A stretch of 64,000 bases of DNA from Viscum album (lineage: Eukaryota; Streptophyta; Magnoliopsida; Santalales; Viscaceae), in contig OY728160.1 of NCBI GenBank assembly GCA_963277665.1, forward strand, positions 44,872,605 to 44,936,604. Direction: 5' to 3'. Below, in pieces: positions 38,012 through 52,200 of this stretch. A program made the position numbers and the translations under genes. The first letter of the stretch is position 1. Each line of letters opens with the position of its first letter. Under the pieces are notes generated by a model. The model saw nothing but the letters and a program-made list of their open reading frames with translations, was not told the DNA's origin and did no database searches.

Positions 38012-39071
38012 ATAGTAGTGGAAGGAATGGAAACTATATCAATGCACATAATCCATGTAAGAATTTCCCTCTTACACAATAAAATTATTGTGGATCTGGT
38101 GATGCAACTAGGGATGAACAACATATAACCATATTGAGACAAATCACACAGGTTATGAATAATAATATTACATATATAGAGCACCCTAATCCACAACGTG
38201 GAGGATCAATGTTATACACCTTCATGTGGCAACAACCCCCAACATTAAATGGGACTACAAATCCATTTATAGTTGAACAATGGATAAGTTAAATAGATAA
38301 AAACATTCATGATTTGGGTAGTAACTAAATGGATTTTCATGGTAGTTAATCACCTCACTGGAGATGAAGATCAATGGTGGTAATTTATTCAAAAAAAAAA
38401 TAGGATGAATAAGTACCAAATATGGAATATAGGGAGTTTAAATAGATTTTCTTAAAAATATACTTTCCTCGTGACAATCGAGTGGATATAGAAAGACAAT
38501 CTCAGAGTCTAAAAAATAAAGAGGATGAGAATTCTGCAATGTATGAGGCTAAATTTAAAAGATTATCATGATATACTACAGATTATATACATAACCCATG
38601 AAGTAATATTGATTGATTCTTTGTTGAGTTAAAACCATTTCTACATTGAGCAATAGTCTCACAATCCTTCTCATCATAAAATGATATAGTCTCATGTGAT
38701 ATCAAGATAAAAAAATAATTCAATAATTGTTTTTACATTAAAGAAAATAAATAGAAGAAGAGATCTACTGAACAGCCTTGAAATGGAAATAATGGGAAGA
38801 AAGGAAAATTAGAACTTTTATCGTATAATAAATGTGGGAAAAACACCATAGTTCATTGTTGAAGGGAATTGGATTTTGTTATAAGCGTGGTGAAAAAGGC
38901 CACGTCGCATGTGATTTTAAGGGAAAGAAAGAGGTTGTCAATGTTAAAATCTATAATTGTAGACAAATGGGGCATTAAGAAAATGAATGTTCTACACTCC
39001 AAGGAATGTTACCTTAGAAAAGGCCCAGGGAGAAATGCCAAGCATTTGAGATCACTAATGTTGAGGTTGAA
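38012..39071 (+). pseudogene. gag: Gag remnant of the old chromovirus
   Basis: It aligns along its length with the intact 355-residue gag. The start codon is ATA (38012-38014) in place of ATG, followed by a small deletion and many in-frame stops and shifts. Recognisable parts include QRGGS and QQPPTLNGTTNPF-like text near 38200-38270, EQWIS near 38275, and two zinc knuckles (CYKRGEKGHVACDF-like near 38876, where the second cysteine has become arginine, and YNCRQMGH near 38955). In the living frame it ran directly into protease (VEVESLKDMV at about 39060-39090). The open frame at 38869-39093 is an out-of-phase shadow. Confidence 0.85.
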
Positions 39072-39530
39072 TCTCTTAAAGACATGGTGGTAGGTACATT
39101 AATTGTTTCCTCAAATTTAGCCAATGCTTTATTTTATTCTGGATCATCGAATTCTATCATATCTTCCTAGTTTTCTATGAAAATTAGATACCTCCAAATT
39201 TATTTAAGAAGGGAGTTGTTAATCAAAACTCTTAATGAAAGTATCATTGAAAACATGTATTTTCAATCAGTTACCATTATGGCATATAAACGTGCTTTAT
39301 CTGATGGTCGTATTGTCATACCCAGGATTGAATTTAAAATAATCTTTGATATGGATTGTCTTTTAGACCATGATACTAAAATTTATTATAAAAATAAGGT
39401 GGTTACAATTTTTTATGATGATGATGTGGAATACCTTATCTTCATAGCAGAAATGTCACGATATGATTCTCATATAGAACCACCCCTAATAGCTCTACTA
39501 TATTCAATTATTGGGGAGGAAGATTTTTAA
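39072..39530 (+). pseudogene. Aspartic protease remnant
   Basis: Text reading GTLIVSSNLANALFYSGSSN matches the LFDSGATHSF active-site region of Ty3/gypsy protease. The catalytic aspartate codon is now TAT (tyrosine) at 39135-39137. Downstream, the open stretch 39177-39530 keeps the FDMDCLLDHDTKIYYKNKVV segment, equivalent to the family's ILGMDWLxxHxAxIDCxxKxV. The enzyme would have matured Gag and Pol in the particle. Confidence 0.8.
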
Positions 39531-39596
39531 ATAACTATGGGTGAGGAAAAGAATGTTCAAATAGAGGATGTACCCATTGAGAAAGAATATATTGAT

Positions 39597-40220
39597 GTGT
39601 TTCCAACGGATTTACTTGGACAACCTCTAGAAAGAGAAATTAAATTTTTCATTGAATTTATTCCTAGTTCATGGCTCATATCAAATACCCCTTATAGAAA
39701 GGCCACTATGTAATTAGTGGAACTAATGAAACAACTATAGGAATTGATTAATAAAGGTTTTATTCTCCCTAGTGCTTCTCAATGGGTATCCCCTATTTTT
39801 TTGTTATGAAGAAACATGTATCTATGAGTTTGTGCACTTACTACATAGAGATAAATGCTATAACAATAAATAACTAGTATTACCTACCTCTCATTGAGGA
39901 TTTATTCAATCAACTTCATGGAGATTAATATTTTTCAAAGATTGAACTTCGATCTGGATATCATATGTTATACATGAAGAAGGAAGAAAATCTGAAGACA
40001 ACATGTGGTACCATGTATGGGAATTACGAGTATAGAGTAATGCCTTTTGGACTCACTAATACACACTATGTTTTCATGGATCTAATGAATAGAGATTTCA
40101 AGGAATATCATGATGACATTATAGTGGTGTTTATTAATGATATCATGGTATACATCAAAATCTACGAAGATCATGAAAAAAACTTTCACACTATTCTAAA
40201 GACTCATAGATGAAATGAAT
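39597..40220 (+). pseudogene. Reverse transcriptase remnant
   Basis: It begins VFPTDLLGQPLEREIKF, the usual RT lead-in of Ty3/gypsy. KGFILPSASQWVSPI follows and, after stops and shifts, the open stretch 39965-40213 with YGNYEYRVMPFGLTN and VVFINDIMVY. The catalytic FIDD box has become FIND (GAT to AAT at 40136-40138), so even a rejoined protein would be inactive. Confidence 0.9.
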
Positions 40221-40529
40221 TATATGGGATGTTTAGCAAGTGTGAATTTTGGCTTCAAGGGATTTCTTTTCTTGGTCATGTTGTCTCTAAGTGTGGAATC
40301 TCCATTTATTTTTATAAATCAATAGCAATTCAATAATGGCCCGCACTGAAGAGTATAACTGAGGTATGCATTTTTATTGGTTTATCATTTTATTATCGGT
40401 GCTTCGTCAATAAGTTTTCCCAGTTGGCATACCCATTAACCAATATCACACATAAACTGGTTAAATGTTTTTGGACAAAAGAGTGTAAATAATGTTTTTC
40501 AATAATTGAGGAAAATATTTTCCAATGAT

Positions 40530-40936
40530 CTTATAGTGACTCTACCATCGGGGAATAATGGGTTGGTTATTAGTAGTGATGCTTCAAAGAATGTACTGGG
40601 TTGTGTACAAATGCATAATGATAAGGTTATTTCCTATACATCATAGAAGCTATAAATTCATGAAAAAAATATCCCACTCATGATATTGAGTTATCAGCTA
40701 TAATATTTACTTAGATGATATGGAGAGACTATCTCTATGGTGAAAAATGTAAGATTTATACTGATCACAAGAGTTTGAAGTATATTTTCTCACAAAATGA
40801 ACTCAACATGAGGCAAAGAAGATGGCTAGAACTACTCAAGGATTATTATTTCACGATACACTACAACCCAGGGAAAGAAAATATGGTAGAAGATGCTTTG
40901 AGTAGAAAGGATCATGGAGTTTTGAACAAGATGACA
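40530..40936 (+). pseudogene. RNase H remnant
   Basis: SSDASKNVLGCV (first catalytic D), THDIELSAIIF (E), [11 protein letters not shown] (D) and [15 protein letters not shown] are readable in order, with an in-frame stop in the helix after the glutamate and a frameshift. The stretch 40715-40942 is the longest open piece. The order RT, RNase H, integrase marks Ty3/gypsy rather than Ty1/copia. Confidence 0.9.
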
Positions 40937-41146
40937 GTTTAAAGGGATCCTATGTTAATGGATCTAGTGATGATAGATATGGGAATACTCATGGAAGGTG
41001 AAACATCAATACTTTTTCAAATAGTTGCCAAACCATCCTTACTCGAAACGATAAAAAGTTCTCAAATTGAGGATGAGAATTTTAAATAGAAAATTAATAC
41101 TGTGAATGATGGGAGAACGATCAAATTTTAATATGAATATGATATT

Positions 41147-42240
41147 TTGAAATCTGGGAAGAGACTTTGTGTTCCTGACGTACCTGATCTAAAAAGAGAA
41201 TTGTTGGATGATTCTCAGAGATCCAATATATCTACACACCCTGGAAGCACAAATATTTATAAGGACTTGAAGGAAAATTCTTGGTGGGACAACATAAAGA
41301 GGGAGATTGTGGATTATGTGTCAAGATGTATGGTTTTACAACAAGTTATGGCTGGAAGACAACATCCTGTAGGAGTAATGCAACCTCTTCCCATACCTGA
41401 GTAGAAATTGGATGATATTACGATGGACTTTCTCATGGAGCTACCAAAGACTCTTAGAAGTAACGATGCAATATGGGTCATTTTTGGTCATCTTACCAAG
41501 TCATTACATTTTCATTCTAAAATAGATGATTTACCACTTGAATTTTTATATAGACTATATATTAATGAAGATGTAAGACTTCATGGTGTACCCCTATCAA
41601 TTTTTTCTGATCATGATACCTATTTTACATCATGATTGTAGAAAAGTATTCAAAAATCCCTAGATATTGAACTTCGTTTGAGCATTGTCTACCACCCTCA
41701 AAATGATGGACAATCAGAATGGACTATTCAAACCTTATAAGAAATGTTGAGATCTTTCTCACTCCACTTTAAAGGTATGTGGGATTAGTATTTACCTCCG
41801 GTAGAATTTTCTTATAACCATAACTTCCATTAAAGTATTTAGATGGAACCATATAAAGCATTATATGGAAAGATATGCCGCACATAAACTTTTTTGGATG
41901 ATATAAGTGAAAGATAACATGTAGGGCCAGAACATGTTGATGAAGCAATAGAAAAAGTTGAAGATTATCCAAACCGACATCAAAGCAACTCAATATAGGA
42001 AAAAGAGCTATACCGATAACAGACAGAATGATTTTCAAATTCCAGAAGGAGATCAGGTTTTCTTGAATGTATATCCATGGAAGGGTGTTGTATGATTTGG
42101 TAAGAATGGTAAATTCAGACTCAGGTACATCAGACCTTTAAAAATTCTAGAACGAGTTGGGGTTATAGCTTACTGTTTGGAAATGCCACAAAGTCTCTCC
42201 AAAGTTCATGATGTCTTCCATGTATCACTATTGAGAAAAT
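41147..42240 (+). pseudogene. Integrase remnant (zinc finger, core, C-terminal)
   Basis: The N-terminal HHCC finger region is open at 41147-41404 (STHPGSTNIYKDLKENSWWDNIKREI); the second cysteine of the CxxC pair has become leucine (CMVLQQV). The core keeps the three catalytic acidic residues in ITMDFLMELP, SDHDTYFTS and HPQNDGQSEWTIQTL. It is split by TAG and TAA stops near 41402 and 41636. The C-terminal GPY/F-like part reads LRYIRPLKILERVG, and VHDVFHVSLLRK ends the domain. Confidence 0.9.
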
Positions 42241-42284
42241 AAATTTGTGACGTAACGCCTGTAATCACCTATGAAGAATTATAA

Positions 42285-42467
42285 TTGGAACCCGATATGT
42301 CTTGTTTTCAATATCCTATCAATATTCTTGATGTCGTAGAACATGTATTGAGAAACTAGATGACCCAACTGGTAAAGGTTCTTTCGAGAAATCATAATAT
42401 GGAAGAGGTAATGTGGGAACCCGAGGAGCATATGATAAAGAACCACAAAAATCATTTTATGCAGTAA
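42285..42467 (+). pseudogene. Chromodomain remnant at the Pol C-terminus
   Basis: Text QYPINILDVVEHVLRN-stop-MTQLVKVLSRNHNMEEVMWEPEEHM matches the chromovirus chromodomain, which steers integration toward marked chromatin. The aromatic W near WEPEE is kept. One premature TAG interrupts it; the frame closes with TAA at 42465-42467. This places the family among chromoviruses; the Tekay/Del clade is favoured by the long LTRs, iMet primer and gag type. Confidence 0.82.
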
Positions 42468-42475
42468 TATTCTAG

Positions 42476-42495
42476 AAATTTCAAGGAAGAAATTA
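42476..42495 (+). repeat. Eroded pre-polypurine-tract inverted repeat
   Basis: AAATTTCA-AGGA-AGAAATTA is the decayed form of AAATTTCG-AGGA-CGAAATTT. It holds the same position as the perfect repeat at 14837-14856 in the young element. Confidence 0.65.
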
Positions 42496-42498
42496 TTT

Positions 42499-42509
42499 GG
42501 AGGGAAGAA
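42499..42509 (+). promoter_or_regulatory. Polypurine tract of the old chromovirus
   Basis: GGAGGGAAGAA abuts the TGTAACACCC of the 3' LTR. Confidence 0.85.
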
Positions 42510-45500
42510 TGTAACACCCTGAACTTCCATAGTACGCTTCTCTTTGAATAATTCAATAGTTTGCGTTGTACGCAACTTCAAGTTCTAGCACACCACGACC
42601 AATAAAATTAGTTGTTATGAATAGTAATACCCACTTTTTTAAATTTTATAAATTTAATTTTTCAAAATGTATATCATTTTTTGATTTATAATATCAAAAT
42701 AATGTTAGGGTGATCTTTTGGTATTTTTATGAAAACAATTAATTTTTTATGAATAGTGAAAAACATTGTGTTACAGTTTAAACCGACTTCTATTTAAATA
42801 ATTATTATTTTTATTTAAATTTAATTTAAATTAAAAATAGATACATAATACCTATATTATTTTAATGTAATTCACTTTAATCATTTAATAATAAGAATAG
42901 ACGTATAAAAGTTTATTGATATTTTTAACGTCTTTTACCCACATTCTAGGATCATTTGAAGATTTTCATAAAACATAATTTTACTACTCTGTGATTTGAA
43001 CATAAAAAATCCAAGAGAAACGGTTGACATTAGAAAGTAAAATGTGGTTCAATAAGATGAAAATAATTTTGGGTGAATATTAACTTTTGAATTTTATTTA
43101 CCACGGTTAAAAGTAAATAGGGTAATTAAAGGTAAAAATGATATTATAATTATCCTAACACATGTACTGATTCTATTGGATAAGTTTTTTCTAATCAAAA
43201 TCATCCTTAGTAATAAAATATGATCCTTTTTATCCACATGGATTATATTAGGACATTTATTATTATTTTATTTGAATAAGAGTTAAAAGTGTTAAATTCA
43301 ATGTTTAATAACTAATCCATTATCAATATAGAGTTATAGATAATATAAATTCGACTATAAATATTCATGAGAAATATAAAAATATTTCCTATATCATGGT
43401 ATTTTATTTATAATTTTAGACATTAAATAATTAAAAATATTTATGGCACAATGATGATGTAGTAATTACCTTATAAATGAACAATTATAATAATTGATAT
43501 TATAAAAATAAAAATAAATGTAAATTGAAATTTCTGACACATTCCACAAATTATATTGATTAATATGACATGTTAGGGTTTATTAAATAATTTTTTTCAA
43601 AGTGATAATGTATTTATGACTTTCAGAAAAACCAAATACTTAATAGTGTCAAAATTGACAAAAATGATTTTTTTAAAACAAATACTATTTTATTAAATGA
43701 TATAATATTCTTCAAAATATTAGGATCGGAAAATGGACTTATATTGGGTCACATATTTCAATAATGAACCACTTGGGGTTCTCTTTTCTTTTTATAGAAT
43801 CATTATTAACCATTTATGATAATAATACAAGTAGACATGGTAAAAGTTAAATTATTTAACTAAGAGTTAAATATAAAAGATAAGGTTAATATGTTGACCT
43901 AAAATCGTGTAAAACCTATTGGTTGAGAGGTTTTCGACCCAGACCCATATTATCGTCAAAATAAATTCTTTTGGATCTATTGGAAAATGAAAATAATTTT
44001 ATAATAAAATAATGTTTTAAGCTTTTCCTAAAGTGATCATCAACTTTCTTATAAAAGGATACTTCACCTTCTCTGAAAATCACACTTCCATAGCCATTTG
44101 GCTCAGCCAAAACCGACTCAAATATCCTCCCAACTACACTCAAATCAACCAAGTGGCCATAAATTGATCTGAAATCCAACATATGGAACTCTTTTGATCA
44201 AATAAAATGGATGTATCCGAAGAAGAGGAAATAATTTCATCACCTCTTTCAATGTTCTTTTCTTCTTCCACTTCCTATTTCTTTGTTGTTTACATACCAA
44301 AATAATAACACCATTAAATTCTACATACTATGATAATTATTATAAATATGATAAAATCATATTCACAATTTAATCAGTCCTTTGAATGAAAAAGTCACCA
44401 TACGTGCATACATACGGCTTACCATCTCCACTTCGTGGTGTAGTTTGTTATTCAACACTTAATTACTTAGATGGTTATAATAATGAGTATAATTGATTTA
44501 AATAATAAATATAACATTTTAATTATTCATATATATGATATAAAATCCAATTATACATGATTTCATCATCAATATAATGATATTGTGGCCCGTGCATATA
44601 TATGGATTTCCGTCTCCACTAACACGATGAGATTCATTCCCCATCATAACTATTTAATATTAACCTTCATTTTATTATTAAAAAAAATTAATAAATTAAT
44701 ATAATTAATGAAATTAATCAAATACATACTATCCATAAAAAATAGGACTTACACAGAAAAATATATAAAGGAAAACGAATCAGTTGACACCTGAAATAAT
44801 GATACTCCTTCAATATTGTTAACAAATCAATATTAGAAGATCATATAAGATATCAGATTTATGTATTTGGTACATGTATAATTTAATAAAAATGATTTAA
44901 CTATTTTACCAGAGGTTAATGTACACTCGAATAAAGAAAAGTACATGGTAAGGGTTAATTTTACAATCTTTTTATTTATTTGAGGTTGTTTATACGTAAG
45001 TATCTACTGGGACTTCTTTATCATCCAAATCCATGTTTCTAAATAATGTATTTCAAAACATTTTTTGTATTTCCTAGAATATGTGTTAAAGTCATTTATT
45101 CCTTTATTTTACTTTTTATGAAATGATTTTTAAGAAATATTTCCGTTATTTTTCAAACAAGGTTCTAAATGACCTTTTTGATAAATTAAGGAAACAATTT
45201 TTTATCTTATACGACCTGTGCGACTATTTTCAACTGTTATAACACCTCCGAAGCTTACTTTACAAGCTTATAAGAATATTTTAAAAATAAATGTTTTCTC
45301 TTATTATTATGTGATGTTTAAATGATTTCAAAATAGAAAGAGATATTTCTCTCAAATAGTTTTGATTTCATCTATGTCAACATCCTGTGATGGATTTTAA
45401 ACTTGTTTTAACTTTATTTATTATGATACAACCTTCCGTATGGTATTTAAGTTTTTGTGTTATACTTACCTGTGGATGTGTTACCATTCATGGTTTATGT

Positions 45501-46218
45501 TTTAAATATTAAAAATTCATATGGTAGTTTTAATAATAATTTTTTGGTTATGTTTCAACTTTTTCATATGAGGAATGCATTGGAATTAGTAAGTTATGGG
45601 TGGAGCCCGCTATGACGCCTCAATGAATTAGTAGATATTATTTGACAAAATAGTGTCTTGGAATAAGTCCTTCAAAAAATCTTTTTTTACTCTTAGAATG
45701 AGGCCTGGACTATGTGGTCATGAAGGCCGGTATTATGAATTCCATCATTATGAAATTAGGTATTGATATTAAATGTGATTATTCAACTAATAGAATATCC
45801 ATGTGAATAATTAAATGGAATTATTTGATTTATATTTCCAATATTATACTGATTTTTATGTTTAAAAGGCTTGTGTTTTGGTTTTATACATTACCTAAAT
45901 TTTTTATAATTATTTATGATAGTTTATTCTATATTGTTATCCTTTCTGAGAATCTGAGCTCACACCATTCTTATGTTTAATATTTCCATAGATACGAAGA
46001 AGTATATTATGATTAACCTATAAGAATAGGATATGGGATATGGGTGTGTTCAATGGGTAATTTTTTTTCATTTCATAATGTAATGTAAATCTTATATAAG
46101 AATCAAGTACTACCAGGACTGCTACACTAATAAGTCATTCGAGACATGATCTTTTCTGATCATGCCAATGTTATGTAGTAAGGCACTAACTCTGGGTAAC
46201 TTGGGTCAGTTTGTTACA
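42510..46218 (+). repeat. 3' LTR of the old chromovirus
   Basis: The LTR is 3709 bp, from TGTAACACCCTG to TTTGTTACA. It contains a TATA box (TATAAAAGG, 44050-44058), the TACGGCTTACC block (about 44412) with its second copy near 44590, and the GGGTGGAGCCCGC block near 45598. The open frames 42279-42581 and 43916-44182 (minus) are chance. Confidence 0.9.
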
Positions 46219-46223
46219 TATTA
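46219..46223. repeat. Target site duplication (right), TATTA
   Basis: Exact copy of 33774-33778, directly after the 3' LTR. Confidence 0.85.
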
Positions 46224-49200
46224 TATCATATATATTTAAGGGGATATGTGTGTATCGCTTGATGAAAATGGTGACTGAGGAATTTAGAAGACTAAAATAT
46301 GCAATGGAGATCCACACATTACACATATTTAGTGGGTACTATCAATTATTTTTTAGGAACATCCCATGATTATCAAAACTACTAAACAAGAAAAATTATA
46401 ATGGAGTGAATTGTTTCTACACTGATGAATTTGAGGTTTTATTCAAGACGATAAATAAGTTATAATCATTAATTCAATACTCATAATACCCACATGTGGG
46501 AATGGTTTTTTATATATAGGGATGAATAAATAAATGTAATGGTTTTTGTACTCATGAAAATATATAATTTGATTCCATATACCACTATAAAAGTGAGGTT
46601 TCTTTAGTTTAACTACACAATAAATGATCTATAGTTCATGAAAACAATCATTATATTTATTTACGGATTTATTATCTAAGTGGAGAGAAGTATGAAATAT
46701 TTATTGGTTAAAAGAATAAAAATATATATAATAAAATAGATAAAACTATATAAGTGAAAAAAATAATGTTTGAAATGATCAAAGAAAGTAACTGTTAAAT
46801 CCTATACTACCCCATAAATTAAAATAAATTGGTTATTTCTCTATATAGAAATGATCCAAAAACCTTATACATGACATTGATTAAATTTGATACAATATAT
46901 ATAAATATATAAATGATGGCTACAGAATTCATATTGGAATGAAAAATATTTTTGCGTACTTAAATTGCTACACATCTATCCATTATACAAATGATAAACA
47001 ATGAAAATTAGGATTATTTCATATAAAAATTGTTCTAAAATTATTTATAAATGTGAAATACACATTGATAAAAACTAATGATGATGGAGTTGTGTGGTTT
47101 GGGACAAAAAAAGGCGTGCAATCAAATCCTAAAGTAAACAAGGAGCAATAGAATTATTATAGAAACCCATCATTCAATATCTTTTCTTTGATTAAAAAAA
47201 TGAATTCACATATCAAATAACAAAATCAGTGAAAAACTATGAAATTAAATATTATTAAATATACATTACTATGCATAGTATAATGGAAAGTAAAAAGTTT
47301 TAAAATCCCAAACAGTTGATGAAACAATTATCTATATCTTTATTGAAATAAAAGATACATTTCATGGAATCTTTAGGGGTCATTTAAGTAATCTTGATGA
47401 TATGATATTTTATGTGTAGTATTGGCATATATAACAAGAATGTATAAATTCAACTCCATTATTGATTACAACTCATTTTTCCTATTCACAATTTTATAAA
47501 TCATACTAGTGGCGAGGCTATATGGAACACCAATTTTGATTTAATCTATCACAAATCTAAGTGTCATATAATTGTTCGTAAAATTTATTTATGTTGTATA
47601 AATATTTATCTAAAAATTAATATGACCTATCAAACACAAACATATGCCTACTATATTAAAACTGTCATGATACATTAGGATGTGATTATAGAATGACATA
47701 AGAAATTAATTTATTCATAGAACAACATATTTATCTAGTTAAATTCTCATATAACAATTTCATTAACACAATTATTCTTTTGTATCCTAATTAATCCCAC
47801 TATTGATTGAATTGTAGAGCACTGATATGTTAGAAATAATATGTATATCATAACCTTTTGAGAGCAAAACATTTAAATTAAATGTGTGAGAATATTAGAT
47901 TCCTCTAATAACAAAATTTTTATCAGTGGACTATAGTAAAAATCATCGATGGCTCTAATATATTGAAGTTTGAGGTAATTTATTCTTTCATATATTTCCA
48001 TTTAAGATATTAATGATTTTTTGAAATAAGGTAGGCTATGTCTCTAATACATTGATAGCATTATATTTTTGATCACAGTTGGGATGAGGATTTCAAAATA
48101 GAACTCCCAAAAACCTTTCTCAATTACATGACATGTTTTATGTATCCATATTTTGGAAGTACATATTATATCACTAATATCTACTATATTCATACGTTTT
48201 ATAGTTAAATCATGATAATTTTTTTGTGGAGTGTCTAATAAATATCACAGACACTTTTGACAAAGTACAATGAAGCCAGAAAACCATATACATGATTTTA
48301 TATTATTCAAAACCATTTTTTTGAATTTATAATAGTAAATGCATAAAAGTTATGAAATATAAGTTCCCTCTTTTATCAAGTATGAAATTAAAATATTAAG
48401 GAGAAATGTTTCATGTGGGATGAATATGATGACCCAAAATATTTTTAATTGATTTTCCTTTATAAATTAACTATTGTGTAATGTTTAATATTACTATATT
48501 ATAAATAAAATATCATAATATTAATATTTAATTTTATCTATAAAAAATTTATATGAATATATAAATAAATAAAATAGTTAAATGTGATGAAAAAATGTTC
48601 TACTAGAAGAAATATATAATATATTTTTTTGTGAATCATATTTCTTTTCTTATAATTAAAATTATTGTCTATTGATTTAAAATAATAATTTTTTATAATT
48701 TATTTATTAATGACTATATATTTTATTTTATGATATAATATATTATTTTTCAATTATTCATAAATTTCATCATGTCCTAAAAATTTTATTTTTTCATCAA
48801 AATAAATTTATTAAGAACTCAAATTTACAATAAGTCGAAAATTATTTTAAATTATTAGTTTTTTTATTTTTCACATAGAATTTAGGTTATTATTTCATTA
48901 TATTTTTTTAAAAAAATTATTCTATTTTAAAAACAATTATTTTTACCCATATCATTACTTGGATGGCCACATAAATATATAAATATAAAATTATCATTTC
49001 TGAAGGAAAAAAATCAACTAAAAATCAACTTATGAAATATTAAAACATATTTAAAAATTATACTTTAATTTTAGAAAAACATATTTATTATTTTTTGGAA
49101 TTTAAATAATGTTTTATTAAAAGAAATAATATGTTGGTTTTTTGTTTTTCTAGTCAATATAGTTGTTGCAGGAGTCCATTCTCTATCGGCATGATATGGA

Positions 49201-52200
49201 TATCAAATATCCATCATTATATGGTTAATAATCCAAATGATTTTATGGTAATAAATTATATACAAATTTATTTGCTTAAAATGATAAATTAGTGAGTATT
49301 TCACTCTAAAACAAACATCCCCTCTCAATAAAGTCTTGTATTCACACCAATAACCATATTCACTACATCAAAACATTATAATGAACCAAATCTACATATA
49401 TCAATCCCCGAACATCTCTCAAATTTCATTGTGTTCTTTTTCATTCCGAAATATAAATGTAATAAATCTTTGGTAGTGGTATAAAAAAGTATATCCAATA
49501 AAGATATAATTATCTTCACCGATAACTTTCATTTTTCATTATTTTCATACATTGGAAGAATTTATTAAATCCATAATAATATAATAAAAAACATCTATAG
49601 TATTCCAAAAAAAATCATCATTATAGGATTACCATTATATATGTCCCACCCATATATTCAGTGATTAAAATGTAGTCTATGTTGCAGTCTATTACTCACC
49701 TTCGTGGATTATATGCTTCATATTTAATAACCACCTAGAATATCTAGTTATAATAATTAAATTATTGAATATATATAATATATATAATGTTATTAAGATT
49801 CTAGACCTTTTTATTTGAATTATATATATATGATTCAAAATTAATGTTCAATATAATATTTGCAATCCAAAGTGAGAATAATCTAAAATATTCTATAATT
49901 TGAATTAATTTGGGATATATATTTATAGATATGAATTTTGATGTAAAATAATTAGAAGTATCCAAAAATTTATAATTTTTATGATTATTTAATCAACTAA
50001 TACAACCTTTTACCCTAATCAACTAATTAAATAATCATTGTAAAAATTGACTATCCTCAAGTGGCCAATGTTCCCAAAAACAATTATGATAAATAAAAAG
50101 ATTATTAATATAATTAGACTCTATAAAATAAAATAAAAATAAAAATATTTATGAATAAATTATTCAGTAAACCTAATTTTATTTTTAAAAATGTTGGACG
50201 AATATACTAAATATGTTAATTACATGATGTAAGGTATCCTCCAATGACCCCTGTTACATTTAGATCAAATAGTAACATTATTTTTCTAACTTTAATTTTA
50301 CCCTAAATTAATGTAACTCATCTAAATTCAATATATATATATTATCTACTTATATACCATGTTTTAATTATCTTTAATTTTTTTATAATATATGTTTTCA
50401 TGTATGCTTCTTCAATTCCAACTTTTATTAAACCGAATTTACAGAAAAAATGTGTGTTTCATATCTATTTTCAACTATGACACCAATTAATATTTTTTAC
50501 ATTATAGGCACTGAAAAAAAATATGTTCATTATTGAAACCCACCTCTATTAATTTTATGTTTTAAAATTTTATTTCTCTCTTAACCACTATAAATATTAT
50601 TTACTCATTTTTATAAAATACATGTTTCACGGTTTATTTCAAAACAATGTTCTGCAATATTTTTGATGCCTTTATTAAACATTAATATATTTATTTACAA
50701 ATAAATATTAATTTTCAAACAAATGAAATGAATTTAATCCCATAATTCATTATAATCATTATGATATGTCCTTTTCTTATTCTCTAAGATAATATTATGT
50801 AACCAATTTCATTTTTATAGTTTTTTCTTACTCTTATACATTATTATTGATTTATTTATTGGGACACATACTCATGTAAAAATTATTAAGGCTATTGGTG
50901 AACCCATAATAATATATATCCTAAATGAATTATGTAATGTTTTCACCTATTAAAATAATATGTGGGGTTCAAAAGAATAGAGAACATCTAACTATGTTAA
51001 ATTGTCTTAGTATAGAGACATGACATATGCAATTGATTTCATGTATTTTCTTACCACATTAATATGATAACATGGTTTGATGATATATTCTTATCTATGT
51101 CACGATATTATGTACATATACAGGATTCCTCTATTTTATGTCTTCATGATATGCCTCATGTGTGATTTGTATTACTTGTCATCATACTATAATCTGAATA
51201 TGCATTTAAAGGGTTTTATATCTCACCCATTTTTTATTTTCTTACCTTCGATATCATGTGTATTTATAAAAGAACAAATTATATTTGGATAATTTTTTAT
51301 ATACATAAATAATGGAAATTAATTTTTTATTTAATTTTATGTATTCTTTTAGTATTATCTAAAATAAAATAAACATCAAAAATCATTTCTTGATTTTTGT
51401 CAATTTCAATGTAAAAAATAATGTATTATTATGTTCATAGAAGACAGAATTATATATCCCCACCACATATTATGTAACCCTTGATTAATCTATTTATTAT
51501 AACATGAGTATTCCATTCATTTTATATAGTATATATTCCAGGTCACATGAAATTTTCCTAGTCAATATCACAAACTATGATAAATGATAATTTTTCTTAA
51601 CCAGAGAAATGAGGAATTAATGAATGACTACACAAAATTCTATAATAAATATAAACAATTCCTTGATATAGTCATTCATGAAATAATTAATCCTTTTTAT
51701 TCGGTGATGATATATCATGTGAAACTAAATCCTTCCTTCAAAAAATCAGAGCATGTGGACTGCACCTATGGTATATAAAATGCAAAATAGTATATGTTAT
51801 CCTTTTAAATCATGAAAATAATAGTATTTATCAATACAAATATAATAAAATATTTAAATTAATCCCAATATTATAAAAATGTATATAAACAATCCAATGA
51901 TCATTATTAGGAATCCAATGTACACTTATTGTGAAATATTTTAAATCCCCAGAAAGATAGCCAACCACCAGGGCCATGAACCACTATGATCTCGGTAGAA
52001 ATATGGAATTTCCATATAATAAATAAATAACATATTGATTTATATGTTATAAAGATACATGTTAGGAATTATTCTTGGATGGCTCCTGTTATTATTTTAC
52101 TTGTTAATTTAGAAGAAACACATAATATATTTCTTGAGATAGTAGTGAAACTGATACATTAACCCTTCAATTGAAATTTCATTGTGCTCATCTCTCCATA

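Larger units (their letters stand above)
33779..46218 (+). mobile_element. Decayed full-length Ty3/gypsy chromovirus (Tekay-like)
   Basis: This 12,440-bp element has 3.7-kb LTRs, a TATTA duplication at both ends, an eroded iMet primer site, a gag-protease-RT-RNase H-integrase-chromodomain order and a polypurine tract. All coding parts carry stops and frameshifts, mostly from C-to-T and G-to-A changes. The two LTRs differ at roughly 17 of their first ~100 bases, against about 0.13% for the young element, so this insertion is far older. LTR ends, leader, gag and 3' inverted repeat are homologous to 11079-21162; it represents the autonomous lineage from which the gag-only element derives. Confidence 0.92.

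Noticed and set aside
38869..39093. 74-residue open frame resembling 15845-16036 on the other element
   Set aside because: Both are out-of-phase readings of the gag zinc-knuckle region; similarity follows from the homologous gag codons.
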